Shown: positions 1-7,520, numbered from the stretch's first letter. The stretch: 28,329 nt of DNA from RGIG4097 sp964550635 (GCA_964550635.1 CAZJZV010000018.1:1-28329); one strand, 5' to 3'. Translations and numbers: made by a program. Notes: generated by a model not told the origin, from the letters alone.

Positions 1-2
1 CA

Positions 3-53
3 GAGGGTTTTACCCTCAAATTAAAAACCACCAGTTGAACTGGTGGATTTTTA
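3..53. terminator. Paired hairpins, probable terminator downstream of ypeB
   Basis: A short hairpin (GAGGG at 3-7 with CCCTC at 13-17) is followed by a stronger one, CCACCAG at 28-34 with CTGGTGG at 40-46. The strong hairpin is flanked by an A-run on the left and a T-rich run on the right, so it can work on either strand. Read on the minus strand it ends in GGTGG followed by TTTTTAATTT, as expected for termination of the sleB-ypeB transcript, although it lies about 125 bases past the ypeB stop. On the plus strand it may end a gene that lies outside the window. Confidence 0.7.
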
Positions 54-123
54 TTCAAACGTAGTGAAATGCGGATGATCTTGTTTGCTGCACAGTACGG
101 TTTTCAAACATAGCGAAACGCGG
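54..123. repeat. Imperfect 21-bp direct repeat pair
   Basis: Two copies, at 54-74 and 103-123, both start TTCAAAC and end in GCGG, and they differ at four positions. Their starts are 49 bases apart. The pair lies in the 3' region of ypeB beyond its stop codon. No coding function is visible, and 1-174 otherwise holds only the hairpins at 3-53. Confidence 0.5.
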
Positions 124-174
124 GCTACGTTGTCGGTTGCGCGGCAAGGATTTTTTTCGAGAGTTTGCGCAAGG

Positions 175-1566
175 CTACATAAGCATTTCGCCTTGCTCGC
201 CGTCAACGACGTAGAAGATTTCGGTTTCTTTTCCGGTCATTGCGTCGATATAGACGAAATATCCGCCGTCCAATTCGTATTCGTAGCAGAGTGTTTCCGC
301 GGTTTCGTTTTGGGGAATGAGCGCAAGTTTGCCTTCGCTCACCGCATTAGGCAGATTTTTGCGCGCGACGGTTTCGCTTATCGCGGGGCGGGGAAGGGTG
401 CGCGGGATATGATTGTATTGATAGTGCGCACTGTCAAACCCGACGACTTTTCCGTCCGTCGTCAATTTGACTTTGACAAGGTCGGGATAGAGAATGATAC
501 CGTCCGCGGTGGGCGCAAGGTTGATGAAAGTGTATCCGTCCGCGGTTGCACTCCATACGATTTGCATATTCTTGTAGCCGAGTTTTGACGAAAATTCGAG
601 AGCGATTTTTCCGTTTTCCGCGGTGGTTTGTCCGTCGTCCGTAGACGGCGCGGACAGGGTGTAATTGACGATTTTTCCGCCTTTCACGGAGAGTTGCACG
701 TAGGCGGGGATTCCGTCAAGGGTGAAAGAGTAGTTGAGAGTGGGGATTCTTCCCTCAAACTTGCCGATGAAAGTCAGGTTTTCGCAATCGGGGAACGCGG
801 ATAGAATTATTTTCTCACCCTGTTTTTCGTTGATTTCAGGGAGAGTTTCGAGTGCTTTTGCACGTCTTGTTTCCACCGCATCCGAGAAAGGTCCGTCGTA
901 TATCATTTCGGGATAGTCAAGGCTTGGCTCCGCAAACACGGACAGTCCGTCCACGAAACTTGTCGCTATGCTTTCACCAAAGGATAGATTTCCGTTTTCC
1001 GCATTCTCGCTTGCCTTTTGGAGTGCGGACTTGAATAGGGAAGTCATGGGACGGAGTTTTGAAATGGTTTCGATTTCGTCGTTGTCAAGGGTTTTTCCGT
1101 CCGAGATTTTCTTCGCAAGACAAAGCGAGTAATCTCCGAGTTGATTGATGAATTTTGCCGCCTTTTGCACCCCTTCGCTCTCTCCGTCGAAGGCGGACAG
1201 GTTATCACCCGCAAGGGAGGACGCTCCCCAAATTTCGTAGAGTAACGCTTGTTGTTTTTCGGGGGAGTTTGCGACGATGAATTTCGACATGGTCGCGTCA
1301 ATATCGTTTGCGCCGTCGAGCAGGTTATAATACGCACGCGAGCGCACGCTTTCCATTTCTCTTTGATAGCGCGCCTGCGTAGTGATTTTTTCGTTGCTGT
1401 AATGGAGCGCGACGGACAGCCCCACTATCGCACCCACCGCAAGCGCAATGACGGTTACGAGTGCGGTAACTCTGGCAATTCTCCGATTTTTGCGTTGTTT
1501 AGGGGATGGGGACAAGTCTTTCTTTTCTTCTTTTTGTTGTTCGTTTTCGACTGTTTGACGTTTCAT
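175..1566 (-). CDS. ypeB: Germination protein YpeB
   Basis: YpeB is the partner of the spore-cortex lytic enzyme SleB. In Bacillus each protein needs the other for stable deposition in the spore. The 463-residue product has a charged N-terminus, one membrane segment (about residues 37-57, rich in A, V, L and I), a helical N-terminal domain and C-terminal PepSY-like repeats; length and order are typical of YpeB. I place the start at the ATG at 1566 rather than further upstream, because a perfect AGGAGG sits just before it and overlaps the sleB stop codon, giving tight translational coupling. The gene follows sleB by 8 bases, the conserved sleB-ypeB order. It is probably transcribed with sleB from the forespore promoter at 2291-2319. 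The family call is by motif pattern and synteny and is very likely right. Confidence 0.92.
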   Translation of the reverse strand: MKRQTVENEQQKEEKKDLSPSPKQRKNRRIARVTALVTVIALAVGAIVGLSVALHYSNEKITTQARYQREMESVRSRAYYNLLDGANDIDATMSKFIVANSPEKQQALLYEIWGASSLAGDNLSAFDGESEGVQKAAKFINQLGDYSLCLAKKISDGKTLDNDEIETISKLRPMTSLFKSALQKASENAENGNLSFGESIATSFVDGLSVFAEPSLDYPEMIYDGPFSDAVETRRAKALETLPEINEKQGEKIILSAFPDCENLTFIGKFEGRIPTLNYSFTLDGIPAYVQLSVKGGKIVNYTLSAPSTDDGQTTAENGKIALEFSSKLGYKNMQIVWSATADGYTFINLAPTADGIILYPDLVKVKLTTDGKVVGFDSAHYQYNHIPRTLPRPAISETVARKNLPNAVSEGKLALIPQNETAETLCYEYELDGGYFVYIDAMTGKETEIFYVVDGEQGEMLM

Positions 1567-1574
1567 ATTTCCTC

Positions 1575-2276
1575 CTAACAGAAAGAGTGATTTCCGATTG
1601 AAAGTTTCACGGTGCGCGAAAGCATCCATTTGCTCGTAGCGGTTTTGGGGTTGTAGTAGAAAAGGCAACCGTAGGACGGATCCCAACCGTTGAGAGCGTC
1701 TTGAGCGGCGCTTTTTGCGGTGGAGTTGGGAGTGAGATTGATTTGTCCGTCCGCCACGCAATCGAATGCGCCCGATTGATAGACAACACCCGCAATGGTG
1801 TTGGGGAAAGAGGACGAGCGTACGCGATTAAGCACGACCGCGGCGACCGCTACTTGCCCGGTATAAGGCTCGCCCCTTGCCTCCGCATAGACGAGACGAG
1901 CGAGCAAATTCAAGTCCGTGGACGTGTTCGTACCGCCCGAAGAACTTGAAGTATTCGACAAAGACACGCCCATTGTGGCGGCGGTTTTCTTGCCGACTAT
2001 GCCGTCCGCGGTGAGGCCGTTTTTGCGTTGGAAATATTTGACGGCGGACACCGTCCCCGAACCGTAAATGCCGTCAACGGAGCCTTTGTAATATCCCCAA
2101 CGTTTGAGTTTTGTTTGAATTGTTTTGACCGTACTACCGCTACTCCCGCGCTTGACGACTGCCGCCGAAGCGACTTCGTTTTCGTCGTATGACGATGAGA
2201 GCGCGACTCCCATAACGACGGCAAAAACGACGATGAGAAGCAAGGAAAAAGCCGTGATTTTCATTGTAGATTTCAT
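1575..2276 (-). CDS. sleB: Spore cortex-lytic enzyme SleB
   Basis: SleB is a lytic transglycosylase that degrades spore cortex peptidoglycan during germination. The 233-residue protein has an N-terminal hydrophobic segment (residues 8-26), a peptidoglycan-binding domain (about 44-103, with the pattern VKTIQTKLKRWGYYKGSVDG), a Ser/Thr/Gly linker and a C-terminal Hydrolase_2 domain (about 122-233). The expected catalytic glutamate is E132 in YAEARGEP, followed by the conserved helix ending VVLNR. I chose the ATG at 2276 because GAGG stands five bases before it; a GTG at 2282 would overlap that site. The gene is divergent from spoIIR and coupled to ypeB. A sigma-G-like promoter lies just upstream, matching forespore expression in the known family. 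Confidence 0.94.
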   Translation of the reverse strand: MKSTMKITAFSLLLIVVFAVVMGVALSSSYDENEVASAAVVKRGSSGSTVKTIQTKLKRWGYYKGSVDGIYGSGTVSAVKYFQRKNGLTADGIVGKKTAATMGVSLSNTSSSSGGTNTSTDLNLLARLVYAEARGEPYTGQVAVAAVVLNRVRSSSFPNTIAGVVYQSGAFDCVADGQINLTPNSTAKSAAQDALNGWDPSYGCLFYYNPKTATSKWMLSRTVKLSIGNHSFC

Positions 2277-2290
2277 ATACACCTCGGAGT

Positions 2291-2319
2291 TATTTTGTCG
2301 CCGTAAAAGGTTTTTATGC
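2291..2319 (-). promoter_or_regulatory. Candidate forespore (sigma-G/F-type) promoter of sleB-ypeB
   Basis: On the minus strand GCATA (2319-2315) is followed after 17 bases by CAAAATA (2297-2291). This fits the forespore -35 GHATR exactly and the -10 CATNHTA at six of seven positions. The predicted start near 2284 falls at the ribosome site, so the leader would be unusually short. That is a reason for caution. Confidence 0.5.
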
Positions 2320-2348
2320 GATTAAAAATTCTCGGTGTGGCAATAATA
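2320..2348 (+). promoter_or_regulatory. Candidate forespore (sigma-F-type) promoter of spoIIR
   Basis: GATTA (2320-2324), 14 bases, then GGCAATAATA (2339-2348). The -10 element fits the sigma-F consensus GGHRAHAMTA at every position, and the -35 fits GYWTA at four of five. spoIIR is a sigma-F gene in Bacillus. The element abuts the opposing sleB -35 element. The predicted start near 2355 overlaps the GAGG ribosome site. Confidence 0.55.
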
Positions 2349-2362
2349 GGGTTGAGGCAGTT

Positions 2363-2893
2363 ATGAAGAAGAATTTTATCATCGGAGCAATCTTTCTACT
2401 CTTGTCGTTCGCGGTGCTACTCACCGCGTGCGATATACCGCGCGACCTATCCGATGACGTCGTGCGCATACATATACGCGCCAACTCAAATAGCGAAGTC
2501 GACCAGTCTGTGAAACTCAAAGTGCGGGACGAAGTGACGGAGTATTTGACCTATACGCTTGACGGTTGCGAAACGAAAAGCGACGCCCTGCGCCGTCTGA
2601 ACGAAGTCAAGGACGAAATTGCGGTTATCGCAAATAAGACACTTTATGATAGCGGTTTCGACTACAAAACCACCGTTTCGGTCAAGAACGATTATTTTCC
2701 CGAACGTAAATATGGGGACTACGTTTTCCCCGAAGGTTACTACGACGCGCTTATGATTTATCTCGGAGAAGGCGTCGGTGACAACTGGTGGTGCGTCGCT
2801 TTCCCGCCCCTTTGTTTTCTTCCCGACGACGACGGAGAAGGGATAGAATACAAATCGTGGGTGAAAGAAAAGCTAGACCAAATATTCGGCTAA
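2363..2893 (+). CDS. spoIIR: Stage II sporulation protein R
   Basis: SpoIIR is made in the forespore, crosses into the intermembrane space and triggers SpoIIGA to process pro-sigma-E in the mother cell. The 176-residue product has the family signatures: RIHIRANSNSEVDQSVKLKVRD (residues 35-56, given here by its start and end) and, near the C-terminus, a GEGVGDNWWCVAFPPLCF stretch. The N-terminus has a hydrophobic segment ending in a lipobox, L20-T21-A22-C23, which predicts a lipid-anchored protein; the Bacillus protein as I recall it has no such cysteine. GAGG at 2354-2357 precedes the ATG. The gene is divergent from sleB and 40 bases upstream of a small helical protein. Confidence 0.95.
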   Translation: MKKNFIIGAIFLLLSFAVLLTACDIPRDLSDDVVRIHIRANSNSEVDQSVKLKVRDEVTEYLTYTLDGCETKSDALRRLNEVKDEIAVIANKTLYDSGFDYKTTVSVKNDYFPERKYGDYVFPEGYYDALMIYLGEGVGDNWWCVAFPPLCFLPDDDGEGIEYKSWVKEKLDQIFG

Positions 2894-2933
2894 AATCAAA
2901 AAATCGGGGAAGTTTTTCTCCGTAGGAGGCTAT

Positions 2934-3350
2934 ATGAAAATCATGCGAGAAATCGTGCGCAACACCGAAATGGGCATTCAGTCCATCGACAATCTTTGCC
3001 CTTATATCGAAGACGAAGGGCTTAATAAACTCGTTCTCGATCAACAGAAAAAGTTGAGAGAATTTCACGACGAGGCAAACCTTTCTTTGCCCTGCGAAGA
3101 ACGTGAACAAGCAAAATCAAACGTCATCCAAAAGACTATGTTGAAAGCGGGTGTCAACGTCAACGCTATGCTTCATAACGATGCGTCGCATATCGCGGAA
3201 ATGTTGACCGAAGGGTACCGTATGGGTGTGGATAGCGTGCAGAAGTGCGTCAACGAATTGAAAAAGGACGGCACCGAAATGCCGCCCCTTGCAAGTGATA
3301 TTTTGAAGTTCTACGACAAGAGCGTGAAAGCCTTGCGAGAGTATCTTTAA
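2934..3350 (+). CDS. Small helical protein of unknown function
   Basis: I do not recognise this 138-residue protein. It has no signal peptide and no membrane segment. Nearly the whole length can form long amphipathic helices: about residues 1-25, 28-50, 58-72, 76-110 and 120-138. The composition, rich in E, K, N and M, resembles four-helix-bundle proteins such as the DUF2383/DUF3231-type spore or stress proteins, but no diagnostic motif is visible. A strong GTAGGAGG site precedes the ATG. It follows spoIIR by 40 bases on the same strand and may share its transcript, so a sporulation role is possible by position only. Its stop overlaps the stop of the convergent lipoprotein gene by four bases. 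Confidence 0.8.
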   Translation: MKIMREIVRNTEMGIQSIDNLCPYIEDEGLNKLVLDQQKKLREFHDEANLSLPCEEREQAKSNVIQKTMLKAGVNVNAMLHNDASHIAEMLTEGYRMGVDSVQKCVNELKKDGTEMPPLASDILKFYDKSVKALREYL

Positions 3351-5710
3351 GACACGCGAATGAGATAGGTCACTCCTTCTTCGAGTCTGCGGTAGGAAGT
3401 GGACGAGAATTTGAAACGATTGATTTCCGCTTTCATCGCGCTTTCGGAGCGGATATACTTCTGGTCAAATTCGAGTTCGACGTATACGCCGTACTTTTTG
3501 CTGTAATCGAGAGCCTTTTTGAGTTCGGTCGCGTTCGTGATATAGAGTGAGAATTGCTCGTCGCCCTCTCCCATAGTCGTGTGTTTGTAGTAGTCGTAAC
3601 CGGTGTCGGCGGTGGGGTTGTAGCAGTTTGCGTCCGCCACGTGCGACGACTGGATATACTTGTCGGTGACAAGGAAGTATTGGTGGTTGAGAGATTCGAC
3701 TCTCGGCGACGCTCCGCTTCTATCCGACCAAGTGGTGTCGAGCATATACCATTCTTTTATCCCGCTATCGTTCACGTCGATGAGGACTTTGTTCCAAGCG
3801 TGTCCTTCGCTCGAACCGCCGACGGTCGCATCACCGCGAATGCGGATAGCGGTAATTCCTTCCATACCCGCAAGAAGCACGAACGCTTTTGCACGTCCGT
3901 CGCAGACCGCCTGACCGTATCCGTCCCCGTCTTCGTCAAGGAAAACGCCTTCGAGAGAGAATGCGTTGTAGCCGAGTTGGACCGCATCGTCGAGACCGGA
4001 TGCCACGAGCGCATAGTCGTAATCGACGGTTTGCGCAATCCATTCGTATATAGCGGTGACTTTTTCAAGGTCGGTCATATCGTCGGAGATATATTTGAGC
4101 AAAACGCTCTTTGCGTTGTTGTATATGTTTTGAAGTTTCGTGCCGTTTTCGTCGCTTGCGAACGTGGGCTTGTATCCCCAACTCAACACTCTAAAGAGCA
4201 TATCGCTGTTGGTGACCGCTTCGGGATAGACTTCGAAACTATCCGCGGGGATAGTCGTCCGTCTGTCGCTTGCGGGGATTTCGGAATAGTTCAACAAAAC
4301 GTTCGTCTGTTGTTCCACGCTTTCTGCGGGGGAATAATCTTCCGTCGGGTGATTGAACACGGTGGTTTCGGTGAAATACACCCAGTATTTATTGTCCGAC
4401 TTATTGGACGTTGCGCCGAGACTGAATCGTCCCGCCACGTCGATAAGGTCGAAGTTTGCGTTGAGCGTGTTGCCCGAAGAAGTGGTCGTGATGATGTCGA
4501 AAGACGACGACGGCATGCACAAGAAAGATCCGTCGTCCTTGCCGACTATGCGTTGCGATTCCACGTATGCGATGAAAACGCCCATATCGTATTCGTTGAG
4601 AATGTAGGAGTTGTAAACGCCCTTTTCCCACACGTAAGTGTATTCGATTGCATCCGCGTGTTTGTCGTAGTCGTATTGAGTCATCGCGATGATAGTCAAA
4701 TGACGACTGACCACGTTATCCACTTTTGCGGTGACGTAGGTTTCGCCGTAGGCGGGGGTGAAAGTCATCGTGTTTGCGGTGGTGTCGAGTGCGCGAGTGC
4801 CGTATTGGTCTTCGACCGTCCATTCGACGGGTTTCGTCATATTCGCGGTGGCGGGTGCTACGCTTGCGGAAATCGTGATTTCGTTTCTTTCGTTGCCGAT
4901 TTGACGGTATTGCACCAACTCACCGAAAGCGGTTGCGCCCGACGTGAGAGAAAGGGATACTTTGTCCACTGCGTCGTAGTGTGCGACGACTGAAATCGTG
5001 ACGTCTGCGGTTGCGATATTCTCGCCGTCCGAGAGAGTGAGAGAAATGACGGTATCGCCTTCGACGTCTTCGGGGGTATAGGTGAAAGTTTTTTCGGTGG
5101 ATGCGGGGGTTTTGCTATCCCCGACAAACCAAGAAATCGAAACGGTTGTTTCGGGGGGAAGGGCGGAGTCGTTCCAACCTGCGACCAAAGTCACCGTTTG
5201 CACTTCACCGAGTTTTTGTTGCACGACACCGCCGACGGATGCGGGAGTAGTCGTGATTTTTGCATCGTCGATGCCGACGGAGTAGCGCATTTTGACGGTT
5301 ATCGAATTCGTGCTCTTCACTCCGTCCACTTCGAGAGTGTACGTCCTGACTTTTTCGTCGTATTCGGGGTAGGTCACCGATAGGGTGGCTTCCGTCCCGC
5401 CGGTTATGGATTTTTTGGTCGCTCCGTCGACCGATACGTACCACTTATATTTCGGACGAGCGGGAGCATCTTCATTGAGAGTGGACGTCAACTTAAATTC
5501 CCGTCCGGGCAACGCAAACAAATTGCCGTCTTCTTCGTCGAGTCCTTCGTAGTCGATAGTTACGGTTTCGACTTTGCCTTCGCTCTCACCGTCCCCGCCG
5601 AGATTCAAAATTCCGTCAAGGAAATTGCAGGCGCAAAGGGTGCAGAGCGCAACCGCAATCAGCAAAATAAGCAAGGATATATTCAAACTTTTGCGAAAAG
5701 TAGTCTTCAT
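3347..5710 (-). CDS. Surface lipoprotein with Ig-like repeats and a transglutaminase-like protease domain
   Basis: The 787-residue product starts with a lipoprotein signal (hydrophobic residues 9-24, lipobox L25-C26-A27-C28), so it should be anchored on the outer face of the membrane. Residues of about 45-345 look like several Ig-like/BIG beta domains, with patterns such as KYKWYVS and VEWTVED. The C-terminal part holds a transglutaminase-like core with a complete triad: Cys in AVCDGRAKAF (near 602), His in GHAWNKV (near 638) and Asp in MLDTTWSD (near 658). In bacteria such domains are usually cysteine proteases or amidases acting on cell-wall or extracellular protein; the substrate cannot be told. 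AAGGAGATT precedes the ATG and a near-consensus sigma-A promoter lies at 5737-5765. It is convergent with the small helical protein gene. Confidence 0.85.
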   Translation of the reverse strand: MKTTFRKSLNISLLILLIAVALCTLCACNFLDGILNLGGDGESEGKVETVTIDYEGLDEEDGNLFALPGREFKLTSTLNEDAPARPKYKWYVSVDGATKKSITGGTEATLSVTYPEYDEKVRTYTLEVDGVKSTNSITVKMRYSVGIDDAKITTTPASVGGVVQQKLGEVQTVTLVAGWNDSALPPETTVSISWFVGDSKTPASTEKTFTYTPEDVEGDTVISLTLSDGENIATADVTISVVAHYDAVDKVSLSLTSGATAFGELVQYRQIGNERNEITISASVAPATANMTKPVEWTVEDQYGTRALDTTANTMTFTPAYGETYVTAKVDNVVSRHLTIIAMTQYDYDKHADAIEYTYVWEKGVYNSYILNEYDMGVFIAYVESQRIVGKDDGSFLCMPSSSFDIITTTSSGNTLNANFDLIDVAGRFSLGATSNKSDNKYWVYFTETTVFNHPTEDYSPAESVEQQTNVLLNYSEIPASDRRTTIPADSFEVYPEAVTNSDMLFRVLSWGYKPTFASDENGTKLQNIYNNAKSVLLKYISDDMTDLEKVTAIYEWIAQTVDYDYALVASGLDDAVQLGYNAFSLEGVFLDEDGDGYGQAVCDGRAKAFVLLAGMEGITAIRIRGDATVGGSSEGHAWNKVLIDVNDSGIKEWYMLDTTWSDRSGASPRVESLNHQYFLVTDKYIQSSHVADANCYNPTADTGYDYYKHTTMGEGDEQFSLYITNATELKKALDYSKKYGVYVELEFDQKYIRSESAMKAEINRFKFSSTSYRRLEEGVTYLIRVS

Positions 5711-5736
5711 TTTTAATCTCCTTATACCTATATAAA

Positions 5737-5765
5737 ATATTAACTTATTAAACCTTTGTTGTCAA
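5737..5765 (-). promoter_or_regulatory. Sigma-A-type promoter of the transglutaminase lipoprotein
   Basis: On the minus strand TTGACA (5765-5760), a 17-base spacer and TAATAT (5742-5737). The -35 is perfect and the -10 matches four of six. It lies 27 bases upstream of the start codon with a normal ribosome site between. Its -35 overlaps the -35 of the opposing mrnC promoter. Confidence 0.75.
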
Positions 5766-5787
5766 TAGCCGAAGAATGTGTTAAACT
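5759..5787 (+). promoter_or_regulatory. Sigma-A-type promoter of mrnC, leaderless arrangement
   Basis: TTGTCA (5759-5764), 17 bases, TAAACT (5782-5787). The start site expected seven bases past the -10 is position 5794, the A of the mrnC start codon. No Shine-Dalgarno is present in the six bases between, so the transcript would be leaderless. Confidence 0.5.
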
Positions 5788-5793
5788 ATCGGT

Positions 5794-6210
5794 ATGGATA
5801 AAGCGTTGTTTGCATTGAACCAACCAATAACCGCCGAAGAAGCGTTGAAACTGCATCCTATGTCGTTAGCGTTCATAGGGGATGCGGTGCAGTCGCTATA
5901 CGCACGCACGAGAGTGACTCTCGGTTCAAGTTCGAAGACCGGAGTGCTACACAAGGAAGTCACCAAAGTGGTGAAAGCGGTGTCGCAAGCGTCCGTCGCG
6001 GAGAAACTTCTCGACACTTTCGACGAAGTTGAAGCGGACGTATTTCGACGCGCGCGCAACTGTCGCATACAGACTTCGGCAAAGCACGCGGAGATGAGCG
6101 AATATAGGCGCGCAAGCGGTTTTGAAGCGGTGCTCGGCTATCTCTATCTCGTCGGCAATGCGGACAGGCTCGAACAACTTCTCAATATCTCTTTCGAGGA
6201 ACACGAATGA
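5794..6210 (+). CDS. mrnC: Mini-ribonuclease 3 (Mini-III)
   Basis: Mini-III is a dimeric RNase III-like enzyme without a dsRNA-binding domain that matures 23S rRNA in Firmicutes. The 138-residue length is typical. The catalytic signature is in LAFIGDAVQSLYARTRV (residues 27-43), with further conserved blocks LHKEVTKVVKAVSQA and ADVFRRARN. The ATG at 5794 is the only suitable start, and no ribosome site precedes it. Its last four bases overlap rlmB (ATGA), and rlmB is followed by a sigH-like gene. This mrnC-rlmB-sigH order matches the Bacillus cysS-mrnC-rlmB-yacP-sigH cluster, with cysS and yacP missing here. Confidence 0.93.
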   Translation: MDKALFALNQPITAEEALKLHPMSLAFIGDAVQSLYARTRVTLGSSSKTGVLHKEVTKVVKAVSQASVAEKLLDTFDEVEADVFRRARNCRIQTSAKHAEMSEYRRASGFEAVLGYLYLVGNADRLEQLLNISFEEHE

Positions 6211-6929
6211 TTATCTACGGCAGAAATCCCGTCAAAGAAGCGTATCGCGCGGGTAAAACGATTGAAAAACTATATCTTCCCAAAGGGGCGGTAGACCCCA
6301 CTCTTTCCCCTATCTACAAACTTGCGAAAGAGAAACGCACCGTCATCAGTTACGTCGACCGCTACACCATGGACAAACTCGCGGACGGCGGAAATCATCA
6401 AGGCGTGCTTGCGCAGATTACGGAGTTCGAATACGCAACTCTCGACGATATAATCGCACTTGCGAAGAGCAAAAACGAAGACTTGCTCGTCGTCCTTCTC
6501 GACGGCATAACCGACCCCCACAATCTCGGCGCAATCGTCAGAAGTGCGGAGTGTTTCGGCGCGCACGGAGTCGTCATTCCGAAGCATAGAAGCGTGGGTG
6601 TAAACGACACGGTCGTCAAGGTCGCAAGCGGTGCGACGGAGCATATGCTCATCGCAAAAGTCACCAATATCAACGATGCGATAAGAACGCTCAAAGAGCA
6701 GAACGTATGGGTTTATGCGACGGATTTCGACGGTAAAGCCCCGAAATGTGCTGATTTGAAAGGCGATACCGCTATCGTCATCGGCAGTGAAGGGGAGGGC
6801 ATAAAACGTCTTACGAAGGAACTTTGCGACGACGTCATCACCATTCCCGAATACGGAAAAATCAACAGTTTGAACGCATCGGTTGCGTGCGGAATTATAC
6901 TCTACGAAACGGCAAGGCAAAGACATTGA
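6207..6929 (+). CDS. rlmB: 23S rRNA 2'-O-ribose methyltransferase, TrmH/SpoU family
   Basis: This SPOUT-class enzyme transfers methyl from S-adenosylmethionine to a 23S rRNA ribose; RlmB modifies the equivalent of G2251. The 240-residue product has the N-terminal substrate-binding domain starting IIYGRNPVKEA and all three SpoU motifs: LLDGITDPHNLGAIVRSAE (about 97-115), IVIGSEGEGI (about 190-199) and SLNASVACGIILYE (about 221-234). These form the trefoil-knot cofactor site. It overlaps mrnC by four bases, and its stop overlaps the next start (TTGA). Family assignment is firm. RlmB rather than another TrmH paralogue is supported by the synteny. Confidence 0.93.
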   Translation: MIIYGRNPVKEAYRAGKTIEKLYLPKGAVDPTLSPIYKLAKEKRTVISYVDRYTMDKLADGGNHQGVLAQITEFEYATLDDIIALAKSKNEDLLVVLLDGITDPHNLGAIVRSAECFGAHGVVIPKHRSVGVNDTVVKVASGATEHMLIAKVTNINDAIRTLKEQNVWVYATDFDGKAPKCADLKGDTAIVIGSEGEGIKRLTKELCDDVITIPEYGKINSLNASVACGIILYETARQRH

Positions 6930-7498
6930 GCGAAGAACTGAAACTTGTAGCACGCGTAAAAGCGGGAGATAAACAAGCCCAAAACGAATTGGTCGAAGTG
7001 GTCAAGGCGCAGATTTCGGGTGTGGTTTTGTCCTACAAAAAAACCTTTAGCGTGCTAGGAATCGACGAGGACGACGCAGTCCAAAGACTTCTCGTCAAAA
7101 TCCCCGTCATCGTCCAAAACTACGACGAAGAAAGGACGGATTTTTGTGCCTACGTCAAGACCTGCGCAAGAAACCTTTTCAACACCGTTTGCACGAAAAG
7201 GCGCAAAACCGTGGACGCTTTCGTCCCCATTGACGACGGCGCGATAACTCTTGCGGACGGCGGTAAGGCAATATCCGATTTCGAGAGCGAAGAAATCGTG
7301 AAAAAGTTTTTCTCGGAAGCAAAAGCAATTCTCAACGAAAACGAATATAAGGCGATAGTCTTTTTCGGAAACGGCTATTCCTATGAAGAAATCGCAAGCG
7401 CACTCGGCGTTGAAAGAAAAAAGGTGGACAATCTTCTCTATTCCGCTCGCAAAAAAATCAAACGCAACGAAGAGTTTTTCAAAAACTTATTGAAATAA
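6926..7498 (+). CDS. sigH: Sigma-70 family RNA polymerase sigma factor, SigH-like
   Basis: The 190-residue product has a sigma region 2 (about residues 5-90: VKAGDKQAQNELV, DEDDAVQRLLVKI, YDEERTDFCAYVKTCARNL) and a region 4 helix-turn-helix (about 135-180: GYSYEEIASALGVERKKVDNLLYSARKKI). This resembles sigma-H, the transition and early sporulation factor, and the rlmB neighbourhood is the usual place of sigH. The region 2 sequence is divergent, so another alternative sigma factor is possible. There is no ATG at the expected place. I take the TTG at 6926, which overlaps the rlmB stop as TTGA and has AAGG eight bases upstream; upstream in-frame codons would run deep into rlmB. An intrinsic terminator directly follows. 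Confidence 0.78.
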   Translation: MSEELKLVARVKAGDKQAQNELVEVVKAQISGVVLSYKKTFSVLGIDEDDAVQRLLVKIPVIVQNYDEERTDFCAYVKTCARNLFNTVCTKRRKTVDAFVPIDDGAITLADGGKAISDFESEEIVKKFFSEAKAILNENEYKAIVFFGNGYSYEEIASALGVERKKVDNLLYSARKKIKRNEEFFKNLLK

Positions 7499-7520
7499 GA
7501 GCGGGCTCGCTCTTTTTTTA
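7497..7520 (+). terminator. Intrinsic terminator of mrnC-rlmB-sigH
   Basis: AAGAGCG (7497-7503) pairs with CGCTCTT (7508-7514) around a GGCT loop and is followed by a run of T. The stem starts within the sigH stop codon. Confidence 0.88.

Noticed and set aside
85..588. A plus-strand frame opposite the end of ypeB
   Set aside because: Antisense to conserved C-terminal YpeB sequence; no ribosome site or domain.
3554..4993. A 479-codon plus-strand frame opposite the transglutaminase lipoprotein
   Set aside because: It is antisense to a clear lipoprotein gene with signal, domains, ribosome site and promoter; its translation is rich in V, F, R, D and H with no domain pattern, as expected of a mirror frame.
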